The notes below the pieces were generated by a model that saw nothing but the letters and a program-made list of their open reading frames with translations, was not told the DNA's origin and ran no database searches. Shown here in pieces: positions 24,312-37,250 of a stretch of DNA of 64,000 nt. Position 1 is the stretch's first letter. Each line of letters begins with the position of its first letter. Made by a program: the position numbers and the translations under genes. This DNA is from Montifringilla adamsi (lineage: Eukaryota > Chordata > Aves > Passeriformes > Passeridae). The stretch covers positions 17,913,264 through 17,977,263 of the forward strand of contig JAGGNK010000002.1 in the NCBI GenBank assembly GCA_017590115.1. Direction: 5' to 3'.

Positions 24312-26389
24312 CAGGGCAGAGTATTAAACAGAGTATTAAACAGAGTACAAAACCCCAGAGCTGATATTAAACTGCACCCAGCCACTGTTAATTCTCTTTG
24401 GTTCCCACCTGGTCAAACAGGCTGCACTGAGGAGCTCTCACTTGTGCAGAATGAACTCCTAAAAGCAGGGCCCTGTGTTGGCAGAATGTAAAAATTTATC
24501 AGGATATCATTCCCAGGGGCATAAACCTCACTGCCCTGTAATCCCCTGACTTCCACAGCATTAGTGTTCGGTTCCAAACAAAACCAAAACTTTCAATTAC
24601 TTGTACAAGTGGGTAGGAACACTCTGTAAAACTGTAATTCTGGACCTTTGTCCAGAAAAAAAGTCATCCAAAACCATGTAGGTGGAAGAAATTGCACCTT
24701 GTGGGTGAGCTGTGCACAAAGAGCAAATTCAAGAATAAAATGTTCTCTTACACATGAAGTGTTTGCTGTATATTCATGCTACTCTGGTGCAGCTCTGGTC
24801 TGCAAATACATCCACAGAGCTCCTTTGGAAACCAGCAAAACTTTGGGAAGGGTCTGAGACAGAGAATTTCTTCCCCATGGCACTCAAAAAAGCAGAAAGT
24901 GGAGCAGAAGAAAATCTCAGCTGTTGAAAAAGTGACTACATATGGTTCCCAACAAATCTTGTAAGCTCAAATTTGGCTAATTCTAAAGAAAAGCATCTAA
25001 ACAAAGCCCAAGGGAAATACTGGAAGAAAAGTATTCATCAAGAATGTGGGCAATTATTTGGGCATTATTTGGGCATTTGAGCAGAGGTTAAACTTGTGCT
25101 GGCAGCAGGTTTTAGAGAGGTAATACCAGATCAGCTGTGTCATTTGCTAATTTCAATTAGCTGATTTTCCAAAGTACAGACTGATGGAGGAGATCAGTCT
25201 AAACATTATTTGGATCTGTAAGTTTCATAGCTGCCAGTAATTATTGCATTTTCTCAACAGTTCACTGTCTCAGAAATCTTCCCAGTGGTAAATTCTTTGG
25301 GAAAGAGAGTTTGGATTGTCAGGAATCTCAGAGCAGCAGCTCTGAACCAGCCCTAGGGATGGGGTGGGATTTTTCCAGGCCACCCAGCCAGTCTGTTTTT
25401 ATCTTGCCTCCTAGGTTTGCAAACACAATTCAGTTTCTCTGCCAGCTCACCCCTTGACCTTCCGCTGAGAATGACATTATAACACCAGTGCTGGTGACAG
25501 TTTGGGATGTGGATATTTATCCACTGAAGCTCTGGACCAAACCCATCAATTCACTGCACCCAGAGGATAAAATGTGCCACTGGGCAGCTCTGACTTTCAG
25601 CCTTTGCTGTCTGGGGTCAGCAGGGAGCCAGTGACCTTTCCATGGATGACACCATGGCCTGTCAGAGTAGTCTCATTTAAAATACTCCTCTAAAATAGAT
25701 AAAGATACACCCTAATCACTAATCAAAGAACAGCTTTAATGCCTCAAAAAATATGGAGCAAGCTGCAGGCATCCGAATAAATTACAACTGATTTTGAGCA
25801 GTCATTGAAGAAAAAGTTCAGGGGCCATGACAGAAAGAGCCCTGGGACTGAGTGACGCATCATTAATTCAGCCTGGGAGGTCAGCTCCTGCAATGGCCCA
25901 AAATGCCTATTAAACATTTACAGCTGTTTTGTTTTTACAGCTCTGAGCCCCGCTCAGCCTGGGCGGGCACGTTTCAAAGAGCTGTTCTGAGCACACAGCT
26001 GGACACCAGCACGGAGCCACCACGGAGCTGTGGGTCTGCAGAGAGCAGCCAGGGTGCTTTTTGTGCTTTCTCTTATTCCACTGCTTGCACTGCACCTTCC
26101 CCTCCTGCTTTCACTGGGCTTTGCCAAGGGTGGACCCTGAGGCAAAATACCTGCAGGTTTTCCTGCCTGTGCTTTTCCTTCCTGAACTCTGACATCCCAA
26201 ATAATTCAGGAGGAACACTACAGACTGGTTTCTTCCTTTCTCTTTCCTTACTCCCCTTCCTCCTTTCTTGCAGTTTTCTTGCCTTTATTAAGGATAAACA
26301 TTAATAAAGTACCGTTTGAATTCTTGATTTAAAAAAACCGCACCAAAAAAGTTCCTTTTTGGAACAAAGGCTTTGAGGGAGCGACTGTG
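24312..26389. other. Single-copy DNA without recognisable genes
   Basis: A short 'gagtattaaaca' duplication lies at about 24319-24345. No gene is seen. The frame at 25903-26304 (+) is Cys- and Ser-rich and shows no family resemblance. Confidence 0.5.
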
Positions 26390-26720
26390 ATGTGGAGAAA
26401 GACATGAAAAGTTATCACAATACGACACAAAATGAACAACACTCACACTCTGAGATGTCCAAGGCAAAAAAGAGGGCAGTTTATTTCCAAACTCTGATAT
26501 TTATATAATTCCAAAAGTGACCATGGACTGGAGGATGAAATTGCCACCTCTCCAACCACACTGGTGAAACCAACAGTCCATCAATTCTCTCCTCCTCCGG
26601 AAAGGAATGCAAAACAATCATTATTTACACGAAAAGTGCGTGAGAAACTCCACTACGAAAATGTCAACGCCAGAAGGCTTAGAAGAACTTCAGAAGAACA
26701 GGGAGACAAAAAGTAGTTTT
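26390..26720 (-). mobile_element. Endogenous retrovirus solo-LTR-like fragment, minus strand
   Basis: On the minus strand this reads as an LTR: a U3-like part ('ggaggaggagagaattgatg', 'ccagtgtggttggagaggtg'), a TATA-like box TATATAAATAT (complement of 26497-26507), then AATAAA (complement of 26480-26485) and a T-rich U5-like part. It aligns base for base with the plus-strand copy at 36935-37250, with only small indels. No internal retroviral genes flank it. Ends are approximate and no target-site duplication was confirmed. The ERVL-like family call is from memory. Confidence 0.75.
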
Positions 26721-28299
26721 TAATTCACTGTTAATTTTGGTTTTGAGGTCAGTGCCACGTGGTTTTGAGCAGATAAGTGCAGCTGAGGCACAGCAGAGCT
26801 GCCTGAGTGCAATACAGCACTTTTCACAATTTCATGTGCCAGTGTTCACCTGCAGGGAAGTAAAACCTTGGTGTTTGCTGGCATTCCAGGCAACCAGCGA
26901 AAGACAATGCTGGAGAGCCCAAAATGACTTCTTTTTGTTGTTGTTCACCTTGCAAAGGTAAATCTTTCTCTTAAAACACAGACAATTTTCAAGAGTTTGT
27001 TGTGGCAAAGAGTTCTTGGAGACTTTCCTTCTCTAAAAATAGAAACCTTTATTTATAAGAATTAAACCATCAGACATTAAAGAAAATTATTGCACCAAAC
27101 GTAACATTTTCTTGCAGATAAAAATAAAATGCTTTACAGTTACAGGTTCATACAGTTGATTTATTCATGCATATAAATCTTCCCAAGGATGTGTGCATTT
27201 TCAGTACCCTTTTTATACTTTAATTTGCAGCTTATTCCAGAGTGCCTTTGTTAGAAAAACCCATGTAATGTCTTAAAAATATCGATTTGTGGTATTCAAA
27301 TAGTAAAAAAAAAAAAAATTAAAATTAGAGGTTGGTGGTGCATCTTTTCACCTGTTTTTACCTGCACAAAACTTGGGAGCAGTGAGAAAAAATGTCACTT
27401 CATGTCTAGAAAGTGCACACCTGACTGAGGGAATTGGCTGCACAGGCTCATAAATGGCTTGGACTTAATAAAGCTGGATTGGCTCTCAGCTGGCTCCTGA
27501 AGGAAGAAAGTTTGGTGTGTGAGGCTGTTATCTGTAGAAGAATTTTTTTTTTCATTTAACAAGTAATTCACTGTAATTAAAATAAAAATGAAATGGCTTT
27601 CACTGTAATATCCTCAGAGAGTTTACCAAACTAATATCCTAACTACATAAAGGCAGAGGTAATTTTTCATCCATAAGGTTTTTATGGAAATACATCTATT
27701 ATTTCCCAAAGCAGAAAATGATACATTTTATTTAAATTGCATTTTCTAAGCAGGAAGATTTTTTTTTTTGTAATAGAATTTTTTACACAGCACATAATTT
27801 ATGGGCCCTGGGAACAGGTGATTAAAATATTGCTCTCAACTGGGGAGGAACCTTTGACACAGCTTAAGTTCACCTATACTTACAATAATTTTTTGATAAA
27901 TTTATACAGATTAATCTTCACATGGAGCTTTCACAAGACAACACTGCCTGGGCCTATTTGTGTTTATCAGTCCATGCTGTGTTTACAGGGCATTTTATTT
28001 TATGTTCTGCTTTAAAAAAAAAAATAAAAATAAAAACTCAATATGGGCTGATTTGAAAACAAGCAAACTGTGATTAAAGCACTGATGGATAGTTACATCA
28101 GCAGCCCTTCAGCAGCTGATCTGGGCCCATCTGCTCTGCAGGCTCTGAAGGGGTTAACAGCCCTTGGGTGCCCCAGCCCAGCCCTGCCCTGCCAGGCTGG
28201 GGAGGGGGCACAGGGCAGGGCTGGGGGGCTGCTCCTGCTGCTCCAGCCCAGCCACAAGGGCCATGCAGGGGCAGCTTTGCCAGGCACTGACCGGGGTGG
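26721..28299. other. Single-copy DNA without recognisable genes
   Basis: A-rich runs occur at about 27305-27318 and 28013-28035. A more GC-rich patch lies at 28110-28300 before the minisatellite. No gene is seen. Confidence 0.5.
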
Positions 28300-28700
28300 G
28301 TGATTGTGGCTTTATCTCCTTGGCAGGGTGGGTATTATTGGCTTTATTTCCTTGGCAGGGCGGGTGTTATTGGCTTTATTTCCTTGGCAGTGTGGGTGGT
28401 TTTGGTTTTATTTCCTTGGCACTGTCAGTGGATTTGGTTTTATTTCCTTGGCAGAGTGTTTTTGGTTTTATTTCCTTGGCAGTGTCAGTATTTTTGGTTT
28501 TCTTTCCTTGGGAGTGTGTTTTTGGTTTTATTTCCTTGGCAGTGTGGGTGTTTTTGGTTTTATTCCCTTGGCAGAGTGTTTCTGGTTTTATTTCCTTGGC
28601 AGTGTGGGTGTTTTTGGTTTTATCTCCTTGGCATTGTGGGTGGTTTTGGTTTTCTTTCCTTGGCAGTGTGGGTGTTCTTGGTTTTATCTCCTTGGCATGT
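28300..28700. repeat. 28/32-bp minisatellite (ttccttggcagtgtgggt type)
   Basis: The core 'ccttggca' starts at about 28319, 28350, 28382, 28414, 28446, 28474, 28506, 28534, 28566, 28594, 28626 and 28658, and recurs near 28690. Spacing is 31-32 bp at the start, then alternates 32 and 28, giving a 60-bp higher-order unit. The unit contains no stop in any plus-strand frame, so all three frames are open (up to 199 codons), with hydrophobic repeats such as 'FGFISLA'. This is a property of the repeat, not evidence of a gene. Confidence 0.95.
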
Positions 28701-29035
28701 GGAGCAGGCAGACTCCATCAGGGGTGTGTGTGGAGCTCAGAGGCAGCTAATGAGAGTTACTGAGCTTTGGGGCTTTCTGGTGGTGAGAACTGCTGGTTAA
28801 AAACAAAAATACAAACGGGAAAAGTTTCAGCAAATCACCAGAAAGCATTTAATATCTTCAGAAAACCCCTGAAGCTGACTAATGAAGAATGCATTGTTTG
28901 TCTCCTGTGCAAAAGGGATTTTTAAACGATGCTGTTCACAGCCAATGTTCAGTGTATTGGCACAGGAGCAGGAGCTCTGCTGGGTTTGAGGGGTCTGGCA
29001 CAGCCAGCTCTGGGGCTGGTTTTATCCTTTTATGT
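28701..29035. other. Short single-copy stretch
   Basis: No feature was recognised between the two minisatellites. Confidence 0.5.
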
Positions 29036-29776
29036 ATATATATATAAAATTATTATTATTTATAGATATGCATTATCTATTATTATATATTATCATATCT
29101 AATATCTATATATATTTAATATATATTTATATAGTATAGAGTTCTTTCATGGCATAGTTCTTAAATTCTAATTTATTATATTTATTACATTATATATTAT
29201 CATCTATATTATCTACATATATATTTATATAGTATAGAGTTCTTTCATGGCATAGTTCTTAAATTCTAATTTATTATATTTATTACATTATATATTATCA
29301 TCTATATTATCTACATATATATTTATATAGTATAGAGTTCTTTCATGGCATAGTTCTTAAATTCTAATTTATTATATTTATTACATTATATATTATCATC
29401 TATATTATCTACATATATATTTATATAGTATAGAGTTCTTTCATGGCATAGTTCTTAAATTCTAATTTATTATATTTATTACATTATATATTATCATCTA
29501 TATTATCTACATATATATTTATATAGTATAGAGTTCTTTCATGGCATAGTTCTTAAATTCTAATTTATTATATTTATTACATTATATATTATCATCTATA
29601 TTATCTACATATATATTTATATAGTATAGAGTTCTTTCATGGCATAGTTCTTAAATTCTAATTTATTATATTTATTACATTATATATTATCATCTATATT
29701 ATCTACATATATATTTATATAGTATAGAGTTCTTTCATGGCATAGTTCTCAAATTCTAATTTATTATATTTATTAC
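29036..29776. repeat. 98-bp AT-rich tandem array, seven near-identical copies
   Basis: The landmark 'gttctttcatggcatagttc' starts at 29141, 29239, 29337, 29435, 29533, 29631 and 29729, exactly 98 bp apart. By eye the first six copies are identical and the seventh differs at one base ('gttctcaaattc'). A degenerate TA-rich lead-in occupies 29036-29130. The uniformity implies recent expansion or ongoing homogenisation; an assembly collapse or expansion is also possible. Confidence 0.97.
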
Positions 29777-32700
29777 TAGCTCACAAACACTTCAGACTAA
29801 AATTAAACTGTTTGGGTTGCTTCAAATCTCATGGGGAAAGGTTTCTCCTTGCTGTGAGTACCTGGGCAGTGCCTCAGCCATGAGGGAGAAGGTAAACTGT
29901 GGTAAAAGCAGGAAAACTGCAAATGCATTGAGGGGGTAACTGAGGAGTCATCACCCCTGCTATTGATTTCCTCCCAGCAGAGAAAGCTTTGTAGCAGATG
30001 AGAGCCTGGCTCTTCATTCTCCCACCTCCAGGAGAAGTGGTTGCAGGAGAGCATTTGGTTATTGCTCTCAGCTGGGGAAAAATACTCGAGGGCTTTGTTG
30101 GGCTGAGTTGGGCTGTTTGACTCCAGCCCTGGCAGAGTCACTGCAGTGGGAAATTGCTGAAGAAGCTGAGGAGTGAGCTGTGTTCCTGCTTTTACCAGCC
30201 TGGGAGCAGCTCAAACGGGCCAGGAGCATTCTGCAGCCTCCTGCAGGACTCTTGATGCTCTGCCCTAAAAGCAGGGACCTGCCGCAGCATTTGCACACCT
30301 GAGTTCATCAATCTCCATCGGCATTTCAGGGTGTGAGAGCTGCTCTGCCTGCTCACAGGGCTGACCCTGCAAGGGAGCTCCTCACACACAGAAAATGCCA
30401 GAAATCCAAATGTACAGCCACAGCGTGGAGCAGAGTCAAAGTCATTTAACAGCGAAACCATCGAAAACCTCTCCGATCAATTTAAAAAAAAAAAAATCAC
30501 TGAAGTATTTCTGAGTGGCTGAGTAACCTCCAGAGCAAGAAATAACACTTGTAGCTGTGAAAAGAACTAAGTGAACGGGGATTATAAATGAGAGAACTTT
30601 ATTCATAATAATGTCATAGGAGGAACAAGTAGAAGAATAGTATTACTCTATCAAATATCCTGTGTGCATGGATCCCTGTGAAAAACATAAAAAAGCAATT
30701 GAAAAATATTTACAGAGAAAGAGGAACTGGAGGTTTTAGCACAGTGTCAAGCTTAACATGTAATTGGTATTCAGAGACTTGAAGGAATAATTGACATTTT
30801 ATAAATTCTAAATGATATTTGAATTATAAAGGAGTATATATTGAAAAGAGAGAAAAAAAATTAAAAAAACAAACCCAAAAGACTGAGAGTGGTATCTGGG
30901 ATTTTTGTGGTTTTGGTTTTTTTAAATGTAAGAGCAGGAGAATTTTCTAGGTGAGGCAGCTTAATTTTTTGGGAAAAACAGCCAAGCAAACATACTCCTG
31001 CTTTTTCCTACTCTGATTTCCAAGCAGACGTCTCAATGAAAGTGTCCAGCTGTACAACTCCAATCAGTACAAGATAATTAAAACTTGGGCAAAGTTTTCC
31101 TGCACCTTCTGCTTCCCCTTCCAACCCCATGGCCAGCCCCGTGTGCTGGCCGGCTTTAATTGCACAATATCACCACATTTTGGTCCTCATGCCTGAGGTT
31201 TGCTGCTCTGCAGGTCCTGTGGTTTGTTTTGAAGTAAACTCTGCTATTGATACATTATTAAGAGGGTGTGGGGTTAGCACAGCCTTGGAGTAAGGTTTTT
31301 CCAAGGGCTGTAATTTCTCCGGCAGAAGGCAGGTTCTGTTTGATTCCAGACGCTCTGTAGAGAAATATTTTGCAGGCTGAATTTCCAAGTACTCTCCAGT
31401 ACCTGAGCTGACTTATGTGCCCATAATGAAAGTTCTGTTTGCATCAAAAGAAAGACGTATCCTGCTATCCCTGGTGTCATATTTTGCCTTCTCTTTTAGG
31501 GGGAAAAAGGGAAATAAGGTTGTTCCAGTGCTAAATCCTTCCAGTTACAGCTGTGGTCCTGAGCAGACACCGCCTGGCAGGTTCCCACCCAAATTTCTTT
31601 GGTCAGCAGTGAGAAAGCCCAAGGAATCTGGGAAATATTTGAATTTAAATGTGAGTGCAGTGCCCTGTGAGTGACATTTGGAGGAGTTTTGCTGTGTCTT
31701 GTCATTTTAGCTTCAGCCTTTGACAGCCTTGTTGTGTGGACCTTGAATCAGTGCTTTGGTCTCCTTCCCAAAGGATTTGCTGTGCTTTATGCCTAGAACA
31801 CATAAATGTTTATATAATTAATGAAGTAAATGAGCAGAAAATGCAAACCTCACTGTTCAGCTTTTAAATTGTATCACCAAGGTGTGGTGGGTGTGTGCTT
31901 GCTTGCTTTGTTCTTGTGTTGTTTTTATTTTGTTTGGGGTTTTTTTTAACCAAATCTAAGGTTGTAGTCTCTATCCAAGCCCTTCCATCCATTAAATTCT
32001 GAGGGAATTTCAGATCTAGATTTTGCATACTTTGAAAATCAAATTAGTCTTCAATTATTTAGGGACTTGTCTTCACTTTTTCTGCTGAATGCAAATTCCT
32101 AAAGACATTTCTTACCCAGAAGTGTGTCTTCCTCATAGATTAACATTACCAAAGTTACTTTAGAGTTTAATTACTGTTTTGTGTAGGGTTTAAAATCAAT
32201 AGTCTTGCAGGAGATTCTGCTCTGAGAACTGAAATTTACAGTATCTGCATGTGAGGTGTACAGCAATATTTTATATTATAAACTTCTTCTCAACTTGCAA
32301 TGCCTTTAGCAGAAAACCCAATGTAACCCAGAAATATGTCCTGGCCTAGGAAAGTCTTTCCAACTTTGATTTCATTATGTTCATCACAATTACAGCAACC
32401 CAACCTCCCAGACTCCTTGCCGATATCTTTAATTTATGAGCCTTGGGCCCATTTCTCATATGGAGTTTTTAAGGTTGTTCGATTTAACTTTTAAAATTTT
32501 TTTGTTGTTGTTAATAGATTGGTCATCCTCATATCTTAATAAAACAAAAATTGAATTATATGCACCACTAAGCAAGCATGACAGGACTTTTGCTAGCAGA
32601 TGTAAAGTGTGCAAACCTGTGGGGAAATCCCATTCATTTTAGGTTCCACTTGAGAACGCTGCAGTGCACTGCAAATGGATTCAGTCTGAAAAACACAGGA

Positions 32701-35700
32701 GCAGGGGAACAATGGAAATCAATGATTTGAACCTAATTAAAAAGACCTGATAAAAATTCTGGAGAGCCAGATGGCAAAGTCAATTTCTCAGTATAATATC
32801 TGTGCAGATAAAGAATATGATTAGCTGTTGACATTCTGCAAGGGTAGAGTGATCTTATCAGCAGGATGTCAAAGTATTTCTTTAACAGTATTAGACTGTG
32901 CTTTTATAACTATTGTACACCTGACTTAATGGAAATCATTTTTCTTCCAGGAAGTATGAGACATAATGTTTTTCTCAGATGTCACAGTGCAAAACTCACA
33001 AGTTGGTTATCTTGATAAAAGCTTTAGACTTTGACTGCTGAAGGCAGACATGTACATGACTTGAACATTAAAGCTGAAATCAAACTCCAATTACAGGTGG
33101 TGCTGAACACTTTTGTATTTATCTCTACATTTGTGTTTATGGTTCCCAGACAATTCTGTGGAATTAGGAGGAAATTTTGGAGAAGGACGTTTCCTGTACA
33201 CACATTTAGTGAAGGAAATATTTCGGTGCCTTCAGCTGAGCAGTTCAGTTTTTGTGCAAAATGCTTAAAAAGACAAAATGAATAAATGATGTGATGGTTC
33301 CATAGCTAAAATAATCATGCTGGAGAAAAGATTTCTGGTGTCTTTCAGCTCCTCCTCCACTTCCTGGACTGGAAACACCAAAGTGTAGACTGAAAGGGGG
33401 TGATTTGAGAGTTTCCTGGGGGGGAGAAGGGCCAAACTGAAATGTTTTTACAGGAAGAATTAAATCTAGGTCCTGGATATGCCAGGCAAGAGTGGTCTGA
33501 TCACACATCTCCTGAGTAAAACAGGACTGACAGCCGTTTGTTTTCTCATTGCCTCCCCTTGAGATGTTGGCTGTAATCATTTCTAATGCAGGTTTCCATG
33601 TTCATGCACTGCTGTATGCAGAGATCTGCAATGAGTGTGGCTGCTAGCAGACTGAGCCATTTAATTCTGGTTTAAAAACCACTCACCTGGCGTTACTGAT
33701 GTTAGTTTTTGGGAAAGGATGACTTGAAAGCTTTATTTATCACAGAGTTACCCAGGCTGGCTCACTGCTGGGTGCTCCAGAGCCCAGAGAGCTGCTGTGA
33801 GCTCCTGTCCCTGCAGAGGTTCTCCTGCAGCAGCTCCTGTCTGTGCCCTCCAGACAAGAGCTGCAGCATGGCTGGGAAATGAGGAGAAGAAGCATCAGTT
33901 GCTAATTGAATCCATTTCTCTGTTAAGTGGTCTGGATTTCAGGGCTGGAGCTGTTTCAGCTGGTTTAGGGACAGTTTTTCATTCTTCCCTGTGCTTGGTG
34001 AGTGATCCTCTGCTGTGCAGAGCAGCACATCACACTGAACTTTTCTGGAGTGTTGCTGAATGTGTGTCTGCATGTGACTTCCTTATTTTTTTCACCCCTA
34101 AAAAGAAGCATTCTGCATTAACTGCTGGTATTTCATTCATTGCTACTTTTTATTATGTGCATCAAACTTCTGTGTTCATAAATATTAGTGTTTCTAACAC
34201 AGCCATTTATTCTTTTGAATTCAGAAAATATGAAACATAAGTTACAGCTCTTTTAAAAAGCCTCAATAACTATGGACAGCCTGTGATGCAAGCAGCTCAA
34301 GTTTAAATTTTAGAACAGATGAATCTTCCTTAAACTACACTAATTAGAGTGGCTTTAAAAATCTGGGCTAAGGATAAAGCAGATGATGCTGTACACTAGT
34401 ACAACACAAGTCTGTCTGACAAGGCTTGTCTGGCACACAGTGCAGGGGGAGCAGCTCTGAGTAACTGAGAGCTGAAATCTTCTTTCTTTATAGTTTTCAG
34501 ATAAAATCAGAGGCAGATCTGCTGACTTGCAATTGGCAGAGAACAATATTCAGATCCTGGCTTCAAGGCAACCTAAATTACTCTGTTTCACTTGCACATT
34601 TTAATTTAAGCACCTTTTAAACACCTCTGAGCCCTTTAACACTTTGACTATGTCTCCCCTGGGAATTTGAAAGGGCTGGCTGAATACAGGACGTGGCTCA
34701 TGGCAGCTATTGACTCCTGCCCTTCACTGAGATATTAGACTTCATTATGCTAGCGTCAGAATTTGTCTCTGTCCATGCCGAGCATTGAAAGTGGAGTAAC
34801 ACTCCTCATTAAGTGATAACTGATGAGGTGACACAGATGAGGAGCCTCTCTTGAGCGAGATGCAGCTCGGGATAATCAGGGTCCCAAAAACTGCTCAGCA
34901 GCAGTTGCTGGGCACAGGAGCTGTCACCACAGAACTGTTCCACAGATCAACGCAGTTCCCACTGTCCCAGTGGAAACAGTCACTGCATTGGCAGACCCTT
35001 CTCTATCCTTAAGACAATTTGGAGTCTGAAAATCCTCCTACCGTGGAAACAAGAAGTGTAGCACAAGGCACAATTCGCCTGATGACTTTCTTAACTAAGA
35101 GTGAAACTAATATGTTCTCTGGTAAAAACTCTACCTGTATTTGCCTCATGATATGGTTCAGTGAAGTATTTCGTAGGTGATTAGAGCCCATCTAATCTTC
35201 CTGGATTTTGAAAGCTCCATTTTTCCTTCTAATCTGTGTTTTCTACTGCACAGATATCAAGATAGTATTTGTAATGCAAATGACTTATGCAGTTTGTATT
35301 TTTGGAGTTGAAATTGCAATTCTCATTTAGTCCTTGCAGTGAAAGTCATTTTGCAGCCTTTATTTCCTCACCCTTCTGTTCCCCAGTTACTCTGTCTGTG
35401 TGTGGCTGTTCTAGATCTGCATTTCCTGCTGCTGTAGTTAGTTCTGTTTTATTGTACAGCACATCTGCTGCACTGCTGGGAGGATTTCTGATGATCTCAT
35501 TACTGGATCAAAGCTTCAGTCTCTTGGGTCACAACCCTGCTTAATGTTCTCGTGCAGACCCCTCCAGACTTCCACTAAAAACAGCACTTTGTGCTCATAA
35601 AAGCAATTGCTCAGGACATAAGCAGCCAGAAAAGAAAAAAAAAAAAGAAATAAAGCAGTGTAAAAAGTACTTTTGAATAAAAAAAAAATAAAAAAGGGGG

Positions 35701-36040
35701 TTTGTCTGTGCATTTAGGTGCCTCTCCTACTCTTGCCAGTACAAATACATACCTGTGTTTTCTTACCCTGCATAATCCTTCATTTGGAAAAAAAAAGACA
35801 GAAAGGTGGGGGAGCATGAGAGGGAAGGGGTTTGCAGATCCTCTAGCAAAGATTTTAATGCTTGAATAACTGCAATGTGAACTTATTGCCACATGTAATA
35901 TTGCCTCTTGATTTATCACCTTGGAAACAGCCTGAAGTCTTTGTTTTGTGTAGTTGCTGTACTGTGATTTAAAAGCAGAGGATGAGTGAGACACAGATCT
36001 AATAAGATTTAACTCTTCCATGGTAAGAACCTGTAATCAG
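29777..36040. other. Single-copy DNA without recognisable genes
   Basis: Long stretch with no gene, RNA gene or clear mobile element. A-rich runs occur near 30482 and 35636-35690. Parts near 32700-33010 and 34570-34880 are free of simple repeats and motif-dense, which would fit conserved noncoding DNA but is untested. Frames such as 33797-34240 (+) look random. Confidence 0.5.
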
Positions 36041-36042
36041 AT

Positions 36043-36395
36043 AATAGATATATATATATATATATATATGTAAAATATACAGATTATATAGATAAAATAT
36101 ATAATATACATATCATTTATATGTTAAATAATATTATATATAGATAAAATATGGTATATATGATATCATATTAATATCATATACTATTATCACATATATA
36201 TGATAATTAAGAGATACAATATATAATATATATTATATATAATTGAATATGTAAAAATGATCATATATAATGTGTTTATAATACAATATTATATAATAAA
36301 ATATTATATAATACAATATTATATAATAAAATATTATATAATATAATATATAATTGTTATTAATAGTACAATAATATGAAATAGCTATATATTAT
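36043..36395. repeat. AT-rich low-complexity tract with (TA)n
   Basis: A TA dinucleotide run (36049-36069) leads into about 330 bp of almost pure A/T. Around 36280-36345 an 'ataatacaatattat' / 'ataaaatattat' unit of roughly 32 bp repeats about twice. Confidence 0.92.
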
Positions 36396-36934
36396 TTGCT
36401 TGATTCATAGTTTTTGAAACTTGGCCATAGTTTTTGAAATAGAAAAGCTTTTGTATTTTGAAATAGAAAAGCCTCACACGTGAATTAGCAGAGTCCCTGT
36501 CACTCTATCAACTTCCATCTTCGTACCAGTCAATTTGTTCTTCTGTCCTTTCAGGAGCCTTTTAAACACATAAGAAAAGAGACCCGTCTGGTTCAATGTG
36601 TTCATATTTCAGACATTTTGGGTGAAGAAGCCTGTGCTGCTCTGCTGAGCATCTCTGTGGCTGGCACTGCTGGAGCTGCCCTGCTGTGGTGCTGCTGGCT
36701 CAGAGCTCACCGTCAGCCTGAGCAGCCTGTGCCGAACACAAACGGTGTTTGTGTGCCTGTCTGCTGGAGAAGGGTTGGGGAAATAACCCCGAATAACACA
36801 CTCCTGGCAGGGGCATGGCCGGGGAGCTCTCCCTGAGTGATGGTGCAGGGAGATGTTCCAGCCCCTGCGTGACTCCCTGGGGACTGGGGATCCCAGCACG
36901 CCTCGCTGATGCTCTCCTGTCACCCTGATTTTTT
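36396..36934. other. Single-copy stretch with small tandem repeat
   Basis: The motif 'atagtttttgaaa' is duplicated near 36407 and 36426, then 'ttttgaaatagaaaagc' is repeated to about 36472. The more GC-rich part at 36610-36910 is open on both strands, but no protein family was recognised. Confidence 0.5.
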
Positions 36935-37250
36935 AGATTTTCTCAGCCTTCTGAGGTTTATGTTCTTGTAATGAACGTTCTCACAGACTTTATGTAAGTA
37001 ATTAATTGTTTTGCATTCTTTTATGGAGGAGGAGAATTTTGACGGACTGTTGGTTTGTCCAGTGTCATTGGAGAGGTGGCACTTTCACCCTCCAATCCAC
37101 TGTCACTTTTGGAAGTCTATAAATGTTGGAGTCAGAAAATGACAGTTCTCTTTTCCCTTGGAAGGAACACTGAGTTCACATTCTGTTGTTTCGTGTCCCG
37201 TAGTGACACTCTCCTCTTTTCCTCCTGGCCATTTGCACAGAAGGAGGATT
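36935..37250 (+). mobile_element. Endogenous retrovirus LTR fragment, plus strand
   Basis: This is colinear with the minus-strand LTR at 26390-26720: 'ggaggaggagaattttgacg', 'gactgttggtttgtccagtg', 'cattggagaggtggcacttt', 'gtcacttttggaagtctata'. A TATA-like TATAAAT lies at 37118-37124, at the same relative place as in the other copy. The AATAAA present in the other copy is replaced here by diverged sequence. Identity is roughly 70 percent by eye, so both are old. No internal genes adjoin it and the exact ends are uncertain. Confidence 0.75.

Noticed and set aside
28164..28763. 199-codon plus-strand open frame
   Set aside because: Most of it translates the 28/32-bp minisatellite, and the other two frames are open as well.
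36618..36836. Short plus-strand frame with a hydrophobic Ala/Leu/Cys segment, resembling a membrane peptide
   Set aside because: Only 72 codons, GC-rich context, minus strand equally open, no splice or promoter support.
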